Assembly (NCBI GenBank): GCA_963575745.1
Contig: CAUYUJ010010486.1
Span: 1-28,192, forward strand
Reading direction: 5' to 3'
DNA length: 28,192 nt
Origin: Prorocentrum cordatum
Lineage: Eukaryota > Sar > Dinophyceae > Prorocentrales > Prorocentraceae
The notes beneath the pieces were generated by a model, which saw only the letters and a list, made by a program, of their open reading frames with translations, did not search any database and was not told the DNA's origin. Below are positions 1 to 9,492 of the stretch, piece after piece. Positions within the stretch are counted from its first letter, which is position 1. Every line of letters starts with the position of its first letter. A program made the translations under genes and the position numbers.

Positions 1-1
1 T

Positions 2-1026
2 GTTCAGTTTGGGCTCGTCTCTGTCTACGGTCTCGACACGGGGGGCCTCACGGCCAGGCAGTTGGAGCTCTATAAGGCTATAGGCTCCCATGTGGTTCTT
101 GAAGGCCTCTCGTACGTCGTTGGGGGCGACTTCAACCTCGAGCCCCCCGAGCTCCGAGATACGGGTTTCCTGGGGCTGGCTAGGTGCGAACTTATCTCGA
201 CTGGAGCGCCCGCATGTTTCGGCGCTCGTCAGTCGGACTACGATTACTTCCCCGTTTCTGGAGGCCTGGCCAGAGGTGTGAAGCAAGTGCAGCGACGCGG
301 AGATAGTGAGTTTTCGCCGCACTTCGTGGGGGAGCTGGAGTTCTACCCTGCCCTCTGCCGCCTGCAGGCCCTGGGTTTCCGCAAGCCCCCCCCCCCCCCC
401 CCACCCCCCCACCCCCCCCCCCCCCCCCCCCCCCCCGTCCCCCATTCCCCCGTTGGACCTGCCCCTGCGGGTGTTGCCCCTGGCCCCCCCCCCGTTCCCC
501 CCTCCCCCTCCCCCCCCTTCCCCCCAATGTGATTCGGAAGGGCCCGCAGGTTCCTCGAGTGGGGAGAGAAAGCCTCGAGGTCCCAGGATGCCAGCGAGGT
601 CCAGCGCCTTCTGAGCAAGATCTATCAGATCTGGGCCAATGAGTCTGAGGGGGAGCTTTGTCAGAGGCTGGAGGAGGAGCTCCCCTGCCGCGGTTCGAGG
701 GGCAAGGGCCCCCAGGGTTGTTGGAAGCCGATCCTTCAGAAAGATGTCAAAGCTAGGCGGTACCCAGAGCTTCGAGCCATGAGGTGGTGTTGTTCTAGGT
801 TCCGCGCTGCTGCCCAGCTTTTACCTGCAGTCTGGGCTGGTCAAGCCTCGACCTGCACCAGGCGCACCGTTGGCGAGCTGCTGACGGGCGTGCTCCAGTC
901 CGAGTGGGCCCCTGGTCAGCTGACCCACCAGGACAACATTTCTCTGTTGCAGGACATCAGGGACTCGCTCAATGACTGGGATTGTATGAGCCCTCCTCCC
1001 CGCGTTGAGCTGGATGCTTTTTTTTG
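2..1026 (+). pseudogene. LINE endonuclease C-terminal half and linker (partial, one nonsense codon)
   Basis: The frame is open from base 2, so the N-terminus lies upstream of the window. Early residues contain VSVYGLDTGG. The Mg-binding-type motif GDFN follows (Asp codon 128-130), then SDYDYF at about 235-252, which matches the terminal Ser-Asp/Asp-Tyr motif of retroelement endonucleases of the EEP (APE-like) fold. A C-rich, proline-coding stretch (about 385-525) follows and ends in TGA at 530-532. The same frame then resumes and is open to 1024-1026, coding a Glu/Arg-rich linker (FLEWGEKAS, RRYPELRAMRWC). The proline run is probably low-complexity expansion rather than a domain. The ORF ends at a TGA created by a T8 run. 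Identification of the endonuclease is good; the linker is assigned by continuity only. Confidence 0.8.
385..525 (+). repeat. Poly-C tract
   Basis: There are two nearly pure C runs (about 386-436 and 487-524) interrupted by A, G and T. In the LINE frame they code for proline. Such runs are slippage-prone and could also hide assembly errors. Confidence 0.9.
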
Positions 1027-1463
1027 AAAAACTTGGTCTCAGGACGCGCCTCCCCCGCCCCTTGCGAGGGCGAGGGCGGGGGTGGCCCCTCGCATGTTGT
1101 CAGGGGCCCTTCTCTGAGCGAAGCGGAGAGGCCTTCTGACCAGCTGGCTGAGAGGCCCGCTAGGCTGGAGGCCCGTCTCGCTCGCCAGAAGGAGGTTCTC
1201 GCTGCTTGCACGAAGCACTACCAGCGTACGGCTGGTCAGGACTGGCACGCTTGGTTGACGGATAAACTTAGCCAGGGAGCCCGCAATGCCCATTGTGCGA
1301 TTAAAGACCCCCTGTGCTGGAAGCCCACTGCTACCCTCTCGTCGGAGGGTCAAGTCGTGTCTGATCCCCAACAGTTGCTTGACGCTGAGGTCAAAACGTA
1401 CTCGGGCCTCTGGCAGGTCCGCGTTTCGCCCCCGAAGCTCAGGTGCAGAAATTCTGAGCCCCT
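1024..1463 (+). pseudogene. LINE linker between endonuclease and reverse transcriptase (frame 1 segment)
   Basis: After the T8 run the sense continues one base earlier, in the frame starting at 1024. Residues such as ARLEARLARQKEVLAACTKH and DWHAWLTDKLSQGARNAHC are helical and charged, as is usual just before the fingers of a LINE reverse transcriptase. The Ala-Arg-Glu stretch could form a coiled coil. The frame loses sense at the C7 run 1463-1469. No catalytic residue is expected here. It is assigned by position and by continuity with the flanking segments. The single-base loss in a homopolymer could be a real deletion or a consensus error of the assembly. Confidence 0.65.
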
Positions 1464-1685
1464 CCCCCCCTGGATGTGGAGTCCCTTCGGAAGCTGAGCA
1501 GGAAGTATCCTAAGAGGAGTGCTGTGTCCTACGACGGCTTTCACTTGAGGCATTTGCAGCACCTCAGTGATGACAGCCCGGAGGTGCTTAGGTTGATCCT
1601 CCCGCTCGCTGAGCGCTCGGGCATTCTTCCGACCCAGCTCTCGACAGTGCTGGTGGCTTTGTTGGCCAAGGAGAAGGGGGGCTTC
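1464..1685 (+). pseudogene. Reverse transcriptase N-terminal fingers (frame 3 segment)
   Basis: The sense resumes in the frame of the ATG at 1476. It gives a segment with YDGFHLRHLQHLSDD, a typical motif 0/1 region of LINE reverse transcriptases, and then LLAKEKGGF at about 1657-1683, the start of motif 2. The expected continuation, RPIGIFPS, appears one base out of frame from about 1686, so one base has been lost near 1684. This segment would contribute template and nucleotide contacts in the fingers domain. Family identity is supported by motif order with the next segment. Confidence 0.75.
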
Positions 1686-3274
1686 GGCCGATCGGCATTT
1701 TCCCATCGGCGTGCCGCCTCTGAGGGCGGGCCCGCAGGCCCCTGGCTGAGGCCTGGGGAACGCGTTGTTCCAGAGACTATTGGGTCGCTAGACGGCACAG
1801 AGGGGCTATGGATTGTGCGTGGCGCCAAGCCTTTAGGTCGCAAGCTGGTGTCAGACGAGGTGCCTGCTCAGCCACCGTTCTGTTGGACATGCATAAGTAC
1901 TATGAGCTGATTGACCTCGGGGCCTTGGAACTTAGAGGTCGCAGGCATCAGTTTCCTCTGGGAGTCCTGCATATGTGTCTGGCGGCATGTCAGTCGGCAC
2001 GATGCATCTGCATCTCTGGCATCACCTCTGGCCCTCTGAGGGCCACTCACGGCATTATCGCGGGCTGCAGCATGGCCACATCTCTCATCCGCGTCTACGC
2101 CCTCGATGCCTTCGACACCGTTCCTCGTTCGCTCAGCCTGCACCGCATCGATCGGGAGTCCTCGGAGTTTTCCTCTTTCGACGCCTACGTCGATGACGCC
2201 GGCATCTCGGCAACCGGTTCCAGGTCCTTCGTTGGAGCTACCATCCTGAACATGGCACCCCTGCTGATGGCGGGTATCAGGCAGATGTTAGGCGGCCGTG
2301 TCGCTCTCGACAAGGTTGCCCTAGTGTGCTCCTGTGGTGCCCTGGGCCAGCTGCTGGAGGCTGATCTTGGCCCCTTCGGCGCACTGGGCACCTCCGCCAT
2401 CAACCTCGGCTGCGACGACGCGGCTGGGAAGTGTTTCAGGGCGGGCAAGGGGAGGATGAGGAAGCGTCAGGAGTGGAAGATCAAGATGCAGCGCAAGGCT
2501 ACTCGTTTGAAGCGGTTCCGTTCTCACTTTGGGAGGCAAGCTATCAAGGTGTTCTCTGCTGGCCCGTTGCCTGGATTTATTTATGGATGCGAAGTTCAAG
2601 GCCCCACGGACGGAGAGGTGCACAGTCTTCGGCGTGTGGCGGCCAGCTCCATCAAGCCAGATGCCGCCCGCAGATCGCTGACGGTGCTGTCGCTCATTGA
2701 AGGGGGCCCTGTTTGGCACGGCTCGGTTGCGCCCGTGCTGCGCTACATCAAAGAGGTCTGGCTTCTCAGGACCAGTGCTTTTCCAGGTACCTTGGACTGG
2801 GCTACCATTCGGGCTTCCTGGGAAAGCGTTTTCCGCAGTCGTCAGCAATCTGTCACTTGGAGGAGCGTCTCGGGACCGATGAGTGCCATGTTCATGAGTC
2901 TCAGGGGGATTGGATGGGATATGGAGAACATGGTAGTTTTCACTGATGATATGGGTCGAGAGCTCTCCTGTTCGCAGCTCTCGCCAGCGTTTTTCAAGGT
3001 TCTGCTGCGCCAGGCTGCGCTGCGCCAGCTCGAGAGAGCGGCCTACGGCAAGCTGGTGGGCGGCGATCTCTTTTGTGGCGGTGGAGCTCCTCCGCCAGAG
3101 CCTGCCCAAGGCCTAGATCAGCCTGCTGCCGTGGAGTTGGCCCCCGATCGGAAGCCCCCCGACCTGGAAGGATCGGATCGCCTTTGTTTCGATGTCGTCA
3201 CGGCTGGTCTCCGCTCGAAAAAACTCTCGGCCTGGGAAAAAGGCTCCGTTCGTGCCCTTACCTGCAGTGCCTAG
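1686..3274 (+). pseudogene. Reverse transcriptase catalytic core and thumb (LINE)
   Basis: This is the longest intact piece. From about 1686 it reads RPIGIFPS (motif 2) and CRL, then TGA at 1721-1723 where LINE enzymes usually have Trp (RLW), then ARRPLAEAW. Counting from the ATG at 1808: motif A is LLDMHKYYELID with the catalytic Asp at residue 27 (1886-1888); motif B is GIIAGCSMATSLIRVYALD at about residues 85-103; motif C is YVDD at residues 127-130 (Asp codons 2192-2197). A basic segment RKRQEWKIKMQRKATRLKRF and a long helical thumb/C-terminal region follow to TAG at 3272-3274. All three polymerase aspartates are present, so this domain itself is not catalytically broken apart from the upstream TGA. 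The enzyme would copy element RNA at the nicked target. Confidence 0.88.
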
Positions 3275-3655
3275 TGGACCAACTCCCGTGCACTAAGGTG
3301 TGGCTACCAAGTGTGCCCTCTGTGCCCGCTGTGTCACACTAAGGTGGATTCTGTCTTTCATAGACTATGGGAGTGTGAAGCATGCATGGAGGAAAGGAAG
3401 GAGCTGGTGGATGAGGAGGTCATCTCTTGGGCCAGGGACGCGCGTGACCAGAACTCTGGGGACCTTTTGAACTTCTCGACGGGTGCCTATGCGCATCCTG
3501 GCGACTATGCGCCGCAACCAGTCAGCCAGCAGGACCCGGACGCTGTCAAGATGGAGTTCTTCCAGGAAGGTTTCCAGGGTTCAGGCTTGGAGTTCCAAGG
3601 GCCCGAGAACATTCGCTTTGAAGGCAGTTTGTTCCTGGGCGGCAGTTGTTTTTAG
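3275..3655 (+). pseudogene. LINE zinc finger and RNase H start, catalytic Asp lost
   Basis: This is the same frame as the reverse transcriptase, directly after TAG 3272-3274. It contains CPLCPLCH and then HRLWECEAC, a Cys/His cluster like the C-C-H-C zinc finger that follows LINE reverse transcriptases and contacts nucleic acid. An acidic linker leads to SLFLGGSC at about 3626-3649. In retroelement RNases H this place normally reads LDGSC and supplies the first metal-binding Asp; here the codon at 3638-3640 is GGC (Gly), one A-to-G change from GAC. TAG at 3653-3655 then ends the ORF. Both changes point to loss of function. Confidence 0.75.
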
Positions 3656-4612
3656 TCTAAGATTCGCGAATTGTCCAGAGCTGGCTGGGCTTTTGCGCTG
3701 TTGTCTGATCAGAGCCATCTCTTGGCCAGAGTGATAGGGCCTGTCTTTTCTCACTTGCCGCAGTCCTCGCAGGCTGGTGAGTTCACGGCACTGGCTGCTG
3801 CTGGTGTCAATTTAGATTGGCCAGCGACTCTTTTTTCGGATTGTGCGTCGGTTATTTCTGTGTGTTCCAGGGCGCCTCGGGACCGCCTGGGGGGGCATAG
3901 GGCCTGCGCGGGCTCGGTCCTGGAAGCCTTCGTGGGTGCTGGCCCCCTCCTCCAGGGCCCGGTCAAAGTCGCCGCGCACAAAGCTGTAGATGAAGCAGGG
4001 ATTTCTGCTCAGGAGGCTTGGCGGAGGACAAGTAACTTTCATGCCGACCTCGCGGCTAAGCGGGGCGCAAGTGTCCATCCCCAAGCCAACCCTGACGTTC
4101 TGTCTCGCGTCGAGCGTGAGATCAGGATTGCGAGGGCTGTCATCCTCTTGGCAACCAAGCTTTTGCCGCGCTGGCCGCGGCTCGACTTATCTGGCGTTCA
4201 ATTCATCGAGCCCCAGGCCCCACCAGCTCAGTCGTCGAAGACGCCCCACGAGTGGTGTTGGTCTGGGGAGTTTTGGCAGTGCAGCACGTGTCTGAGAGGC
4301 AAGCGAGGTCAGGCGCGCCCAGCGCCTGGCCACTGTGTTGTGCCTCCCCGCCTGTGCCCGAGCCTCCTTGAGCAGTTCAACCATCTTTGTGCGTTGTTGG
4401 ACTGCACGGGCGGCTCTTTCCTCTGTATCTGCCGTCGGTGCGGCTCTTACAGCACAGGCGGCCGCGTCAAGAAACTGGGTGAACCCTGTTCCTGTAAGAA
4501 GACAGGGGCAGGACTTACGGCCTGGAACTTTGTAATCCAAGGCCGACACCCGCAGCAGATCAAGAGGGAGAAGAACGTACAGTTTTTGCCCTCTCCCTGG
4601 ACTGTGCTGTGA
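3656..4612 (+). pseudogene. LINE RNase H domain and C-terminal Cys-rich region
   Basis: This continues in frame after TAG 3653-3655. Counting from the ATG at 3671: LSRAGWAFALLS begins the second strand; GEFTALAAAG carries the second catalytic Glu (residue 37, codon 3779-3781); TLFSDCASV carries the third acidic residue (Asp 57); VKVAAHKAV and NFHADLAAKRGA (His 124, Asp 126) match the last RNase H motif. The first Asp is mutated just upstream. After about residue 190 there is a Trp/Cys-rich tail with WQCSTCLRG and CRRCGSYSTGG...GEPCSC, which looks like two zinc-binding pairs. Such C-terminal fingers are known from several LINE-like polyproteins in protists. The frame ends at TGA 4610-4612. Confidence 0.82.
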
Positions 4613-4668
4613 GGAGAGGTGGTCCCCACTCGTTGGGGGTCAAGCAGAGGTCGAGCGTTAACAAAAAA

Positions 4669-4862
4669 TCCTTTTCCTCCTCCTCCTCCTCCTCCTCCTC
4701 TTCCTCCTCCTCCTCTGATCATCCTCCTCCCTTCTCCTCCCCCTCCTCCTCCCTCCTCCCCCTCCACCTCCCCCTTCTCCTCCTCCTTCTCCTCCTCCTC
4801 CTCATCATCATCCTCCCTCCTCCTCCTCCACCTACTCCCTCCTCCGTCCTCCCTCCTCCCTC
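4669..4862 (+). repeat. (CCT)n polypyrimidine tract
   Basis: About 190 bp of CCT/TCC triplets, almost purely pyrimidine on the + strand, directly 3' of the LINE remnant. Pyrimidine tracts of this length with mirror symmetry can form triplex (H-) DNA. All long ORFs here (poly-Ser, poly-Pro, poly-Glu) are products of the triplet repeat. Confidence 0.93.
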
Positions 4863-5031
4863 TTGTCCGGCTCGCACGCCCCGCGGGAGGCGGCCGCGGG
4901 GTTGCCCCCCCCCCCGCCGCAGCAGGGGGAGCACCGCTGCCGCCCGTCCTCCTCGGCGGCGGGAGTTCCCGCCGATGCCGCCGAGCGGCGCGGAATTCGA
5001 AGTCTTCCGGCAGTTTCTGGGGCCTCCTACA

Positions 5032-5189
5032 TTTCAGTCGGGCCTGTGTTTCTACAGGAGGGGCATTCAAAAATAATAAAAAATCTTTTTGGGGCGATTT
5101 CTTTACTATTCTTCACCATTGCGAGGTATGTTTGACTATTTTGAATTGTTCGTCCAGAATACGCCCGTAGGGGGGCGTGCCCGACCGAA
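5032..5189 (+). mobile_element. Miniature hairpin-ended element, family 1, copy A
   Basis: The left end TTTCAGTCGGGCCTG and the reverse complement of the right end (TTCGGTCGGGCACG) form a terminal inverted repeat. Each end also contains a CTACAGG or CCCGTAGGGGGG hairpin. The interior is AT-rich (ATTCAAAAATAATAAAAAATC) in GC-rich surroundings. A 7-bp direct repeat TCCTACA flanks it exactly (5025-5031 and 5190-5196), as expected of a DNA-transposon target duplication. It has no coding capacity. This copy has the most divergent core of the five. Confidence 0.75.
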
Positions 5190-5195
5190 TCCTAC

Positions 5196-5490
5196 ACACG
5201 CACACACCACACGCACTGACAACACACGTACACACACACACACACACACATTCACACGCACACACACACACACACACACACCACACACTAACACGCACAC
5301 GCGCACACACAAACACACACACACACACAAACACGCACACGCACTAACACGCACACACACACACACAGACACACACACACACACACATGCAGACACCCAC
5401 ACACCCACACCCACACCACACACGCACACACACACACACACTAACACGCGCACACACATACACACAAACCCGCATATATACACATACACG
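5196..5490 (+). repeat. (CA)n microsatellite
   Basis: About 290 bp of imperfect CA dinucleotides with CG, TA and AA interruptions. It begins exactly at the target duplication of the family 1 element. Potential Z-DNA. Confidence 0.95.
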
Positions 5491-5503
5491 CACGCGCTTT
5501 TTG

Positions 5504-5528
5504 CGTCGCGGCCTCGGTCGCCGCGACG
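5504..5528. other. GC-rich hairpin
   Basis: Perfect 9-bp stem CGTCGCGGC (5504-5512) with GCCGCGACG (5520-5528) and a 7-nt loop. No U-run or neighbouring gene gives it a clear role. Confidence 0.6.
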
Positions 5529-6130
5529 GAGCGTGGAAAGCCGGGCGCAGGCAGTGAAGCGCGCGCGTCCACGCCGGGCCAAGCACTCAGACCGTTCAGG
5601 GCCTCGCAGCTGGCGTCAGCCACCGCCGCTCGGGCATGGATGGCGGGGGAGGGTGGGGGTGGTAGACGTGGCTGTGGTGGGGGTGGAGAATGACCCACGT
5701 AGGCCAACCGGGACCGGAAGACGGGGAGAGCGAGTAAGCATCGGGGGCGGAAAAGAGCGGGGTGATGACTCGGGGGGGGTGGATATCATGGCGGGGGACA
5801 TGATATTTCCCTAGGTTTCATGGCGCCTCTTCTTATTTCAATACGGTCCCGGCCCCCCCCCCGCGGGGCCGCGCACATGCCGCCGGTCATGATTTGCACC
5901 CCCCCCTTTTTGGACACCCCCCTCTTGGCCGCTCCCGAAAGCAAGCGTGGACTGACGAGGGAGCGCGTCAAGGGAGCGACGGGGGAGAGCGCGACGAAGG
6001 CGGCGGAGCACGCGGTCGCAGGCCGAGGGAGCCGCGAGGGCCAGAAGGGGGCAGGGCGGGGCGCCGGGAGCGGCGGCGGCCCAGAGGGCGGCTGGTCCCC
6101 GAGGGAGTGGCCCGGGCCTGCGCCCCAGAT
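5529..6130. other. No gene recognised; unassigned GC-rich sequence
   Basis: The open frames here have no recognisable motif and overlap on several strands. The one structure seen is an inverted repeat ATATCATG (5783-5790) with CATGATAT (5799-5806). C- and G-runs occur at about 5851-5862 and 5770-5778. Confidence 0.6.
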
Positions 6131-6390
6131 GGTGGACACACACACACACATTTCTCCGCCTCCGCCTCCGCCTCCTCCTCCTCCTCCTCCTCCTCCTCCT
6201 CCTCCTCCTCCTCCTCCTCCTCCTCTCCCCTCCTGCTCCTCCTCCTCCTCCTCTTCCTGCTCCTCCTGCTCCTCCTGCTCCTCCTCCTCCTCTTCCTTCT
6301 CATCCTCCTCCTCCTCCCTCCTCCTCCTCCTCCTCCTCCTCGCCCCTCCCCCGCACACTTACATGCTCACACGCACACGCACACGCACTG
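6131..6390 (+). repeat. (CA)n, (CCT)n and (CA)n compound tract
   Basis: A short (CA)n (6135-6150), about 200 bp of CCT/CTC triplets (6152-6345) and a second CA-rich stretch (6356-6388). A small hairpin GGCCGC-TTC-GCGGCC follows at about 6391-6405. Confidence 0.9.
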
Positions 6391-6405
6391 GCCGCTTCGC
6401 GGCCG

Positions 6406-7300
6406 GCTGGTCCAACACAGCGAAAGCAACAGCAGGAACACACACGCAATCACAAACACGTTTCTGAGCGTGGCGGCGCAGCGGCGCGGCGCACGTCAAG
6501 TCAGGCGGGAGCACGCGGGCCGACACGCATACACACAGAACAGAGAACAGGAGTTGCGCAGTTGCAGCTCGAGAGTTCTTTGGTGTCATTGTACCTCTTC
6601 CCTGCCTCCCTCACGGTTCCCCCTTTGCACTTTGCTTCTTCCTCTTCCCTCCCGCTCTTGTTCCTCCTTCCTCTCCCGTTCCGCGTTTCTCTTTCACGCA
6701 CTCCAGTCGGTTTGCCTTCACTGGACAGGACAGGCGAGAGGACACCAGACCCTTCCAAGGGCCACATTGCCACAGAAATGTAGGAGGGATGGGTCGCGAG
6801 ACACAGGACACAAAGGTACCCTTGATTTGTCAGGGTCGACCTACTAATCCGCGCCGGCTGTCCGGCTGTATTGCTTCTTCCATCATCCTGCTGCTCGCGT
6901 CTCATCCCTCTTCCCCGCACACCCAGTGACAGGTGGCAGCGACGTTCCTCCTCTGCCTGATGCTGAAGATGGGGCGTTTGAACAGATGGAGTGGAGCGCC
7001 GAGGACGACGACGTCCTTAGGGGCGGCAATCTTGGGGCGCCCTGTAGTGCTCGCGCGTGGTTGCATTGATATGAAGGGACCTTGGCGGTGGCAGATCGTC
7101 GCCATGCTCTGTAACGTCTTCACGGTAGGGCCCTCCGACCAACGCAAAATACGTCCAGAGGGGCGCATCACGGGCCAATCCCAATCTCAATGCCTGCTGT
7201 GCTGCAGAAGTTTGCGGCGGGCGTCGGTGACGAGATGCGACGCTGCTGGGCTTCGCGTCGCCGTATACAGTCACCCACTCCGGGGCTCCTTCGTACACGT
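6406..7300 (+). other. No certain gene; one possible short exon near 6933
   Basis: Most of this stretch has no recognisable content. At 6905-6932 a pyrimidine-rich run ends in CAG (TTCCCCGCACACCCAGTGACAG), resembling a 3' splice site. It is followed in the frame of base 6932 by an acidic stretch with PPLPDAEDGAF and EWSAEDDDV to about 7020. The frame closes at TGA near 7066. The peptide is not recognised and there is no second exon I can support, so it is not called as a CDS. Confidence 0.3.
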
Positions 7301-7313
7301 CGGCTCAGCTCGG

Positions 7314-7350
7314 GTGTTGCCAGAAGTGCCCCTGGCCCCAGGTGCCCCCA
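7314..7350 (+). repeat. Dispersed repeat, copy 1 (pair with 26081-26117)
   Basis: 37 bp beginning GTGTTGCCAGAAGTGCCC match 26081-26117 at 33 of 37 positions. On the minus strand both read WGHLGPxALLATP. It probably marks a longer, decayed dispersed repeat. Confidence 0.6.
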
Positions 7351-7455
7351 GCTTCTCGCTCCCTTTCTGGGCCCCTGGGGCCCCCTGGGCCTCGCGAGGG
7401 GTGCCTGGAGGCCGTCTGGGACACCCCGCGAATCCTGGGGGGTACCTTGGGCCAG

Positions 7456-7492
7456 GGGAGGAGGAGGAGGAGGAGGAGGAGGAGGAGGAGGA
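7456..7492 (+). repeat. (GGA)n microsatellite
   Basis: A pure GGA/GAG run of about 37 bp. Confidence 0.92.
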
Positions 7493-7663
7493 ACCCGATC
7501 AGTGTCGAGCACCCCAGACGGGTGCAGTCATAAGTTCTCGGCGTGGGCCCTCCCTGGGCAGGAGGAGCGGGAGAATGGAAGGGTCCCCGGGGGGAGGCGC
7601 ACGCACGTGCAGCCAGAGCTGAGGCACGTCGCTCGGGCGCCCGGGGTCGGCATGGCTTGGCTC

Positions 7664-7756
7664 GGTGGTGTGTGTGTGTGTGCACACGTGCAAGTTCAGT
7701 ATACATTGCACATGTACGGATTTACAAAGTTGTGTGTATATATATATATATATAGG
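7664..7756 (+). repeat. (TG)n and (TA)n microsatellites
   Basis: (GT)n at about 7668-7682 and (TA)n at about 7737-7754, separated by AT-rich sequence. Confidence 0.85.
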
Positions 7757-7810
7757 TCTATGAATATATGTGTACGGATGGCTTGTCTTGCGGGGGAGGC
7801 GGACGTGAAG

Positions 7811-8370
7811 TGGAGGAGGAGGAGGCGGAGGAGGAGCAGGAGAGTCAGGAGGAGCAGGAGGGAACAGGAAGGAGGAGGAGGAGGAGGAGGAGGAGGAGTC
7901 GGTGGAGGGAGACTGGATGGAGGCGGAGGGAGCAGGACAGATGTTGAGGATGAGAAGGGATAATGAGGAGGATGAACGATGGGAGGGGCCTCATCATCCT
8001 CCCTCACCCCCTCCTTAATCTTGAGCTTCCTCGCTCGCTTCTTGCTCCTCTCTTCGCTTCCTTCCTCACCCTCCTCCATCGTCCTCCTCCCTCTCCCCAT
8101 CCATCATCCTCCCTTACCCGGACCCGTCCTCCATCCTCCTCCATCATCATCCATTTCTTCCCTCGCTGTCCTATCCTCCTCCTCCTCCTCCTCCTCCTCC
8201 TCCTCCTCCGATTCCTCATCCTTATCCTTCTCCTTCTCCTCATTTCTCGAACCATCACCCTCTAAACATCACCCTCCTCCATTATCATCATTCTCCCGCT
8301 TTCATCCGTTCTCCTCCTCTTTTCTCCTCCTCATCCTGCTCTTTTCTCATTCCTCCTTCCTCCGCCTCCA
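7811..8370 (+). repeat. Purine tract switching to pyrimidine tract
   Basis: GGA/GAG-rich sequence (7811-7975) is followed by TCC/CTC-rich sequence (7990-8370), with a pure (CTC)n run at about 8174-8210. The strand asymmetry reverses at about 7985, so the two halves are roughly complementary and could fold back on each other. Confidence 0.85.
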
Positions 8371-8375
8371 CCCTT

Positions 8376-8406
<31 letters not shown>

Positions 8407-8838
8407 GCATCATCATCATCATCATCTTAATTTTCATCATCATCATCATCATCATCAGCATCATCATAATCAGCATCATCATCAACATCATCATCATACT
8501 CATCATCATCAACAGCATCAACATCAACATCAACATCATCAACATCAACATTAACATCAACATCATTATTATCATCATCATCAGTATCATCATTATCGAC
8601 ATAATCATCAGCATCATCATCCTCATCATCATCATCTTCATTTTCGTCATCATCACAAGCATCATCATCGGCATCATCATCCTCATCATCATCGTCATCA
8701 TCGTCATCATCGTCATAATCAAAAGCATCATCATCATCATCAGCATCATCACCATCATCATAATCATCATCTTTATCATCATCAACATCATCAGCATCAT
8801 CGTCATCATCATCAGTATTATTATTGTCATCGTCATCG

Positions 8839-8876
<38 letters not shown>

Positions 8877-8934
8877 GTCATCGTCATCGTCATCGTTATC
8901 GTCATCGTCATCGTCGTCGCCATTTCATCGTCAT
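8371..8934 (+). repeat. (TCA)n trinucleotide tract
   Basis: About 560 bp of TCA triplets with AAC, AGC, GTC and AAT variants; TCG-rich at the 3' end. It encodes poly-His, poly-Ser or (on the other strand) poly-Met depending on frame, all artefacts of the repeat. It is the reverse complement type of the (GAT)n tract at 10275-11110. Confidence 0.95.
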
Positions 8935-9017
8935 CATCATCCCCCTCTCCTCCCTCAGCTGCCCAACTCCCCCATCCCCTCCTTTCGTGCCCAGGTGCGT
9001 CCCAGACAATCCTTCCA

Positions 9018-9192
9018 TGCAGTCCCCCCCCCCCCCCCTCCGCTCCCCCCTCTCCCCTCCTCCCCCTCCCCGCCCCTCCTCCCCTCCTCCCCCTCACCTC
9101 GCCCCCCGTCCCCCTCCCTTCCCCTCCTCCCCCCTCCACCCCCGCCCCCCCCACCCCCCCCATTCTCTCCCCCGTCTGGCCGGGGGGGGGGA
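9018..9192 (+). repeat. C-rich tract ending in a G run
   Basis: A CCCC/CCT-rich run (about 9018-9172) is followed by a G10 run (9181-9190). G-quadruplex or i-motif structure is possible. Confidence 0.85.
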
Positions 9193-9344
9193 TAAAAGGG
9201 CTATACACTTGCCACGTGCCAGCCCCTCGCTTCCCCCCCCCCCGCCGCCCCTATCGCAGAAGGACCGCGGGCACGGGCCGGGTCCGCATCGGAGCGGGCA
9301 CTGAGAGAACGGGGCACGTGTCGGGCCGAACTCAGGAGAGGAAA

Positions 9345-9492
9345 AAACACTCAGACACAATGAATCCTCAATTACTCAGAAAATATGGAAAAATATGGGA
9401 AGTGGGGGGGAAGACAGAAACCCAGAAAATATGGGAAAGTATGGGGAATATTTTTGTTTGTGTGTATTTGTTTGTTTGCCCTGGGGCCCCTT
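9345..9492 (+). repeat. Dispersed AAAATATGGG repeat, copy 1
   Basis: It contains tandem AAAATATGGAAAAATATGGG, then GGGGGGAAGACA, a second ATATGGGG block, a T/G-rich run (TTTTTGTTTGTGTGTATTTG) and ends at CTGGGGCCCCTT. The same order of blocks recurs at 13690-13894, with a similar CAGACRCAAT start. It abuts the larger repeat unit that carries the TGTTCTAAGAACA element. Confidence 0.75.

Larger units (their letters stand above)
1..4640 (+). mobile_element. Decayed LINE-type non-LTR retrotransposon, 5' end outside the window
   Basis: One polyprotein reading frame can be followed from base 2 to the TGA at 4610-4612. In order it carries an exonuclease-endonuclease-phosphatase type endonuclease, a reverse transcriptase, a zinc finger, an RNase H and a C-terminal Cys-rich region. 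This order is that of non-LTR retrotransposons, which nick and reverse-transcribe at the target. The coding frame changes by single-base losses near 1018-1025 (T8 run), 1463-1469 (C7 run) and about 1684, and it is interrupted by TGA at 530-532, TGA at 1721-1723, TAG at 3272-3274 and TAG at 3653-3655. A short stem CCCCA/TGGGG (4624-4628 with 4634-4638) follows the stop and may belong to the 3' UTR. No poly(A) tail or target duplication could be fixed; a (CCT)n tract starts at about 4675. The copy is almost certainly inactive. Confidence 0.85.

Noticed and set aside
8288-9208. Minus-strand 306-codon frame of Met/Ile/Thr and the poly-His frame opposite it
   Set aside because: Pure translation of the (TCA)n microsatellite.
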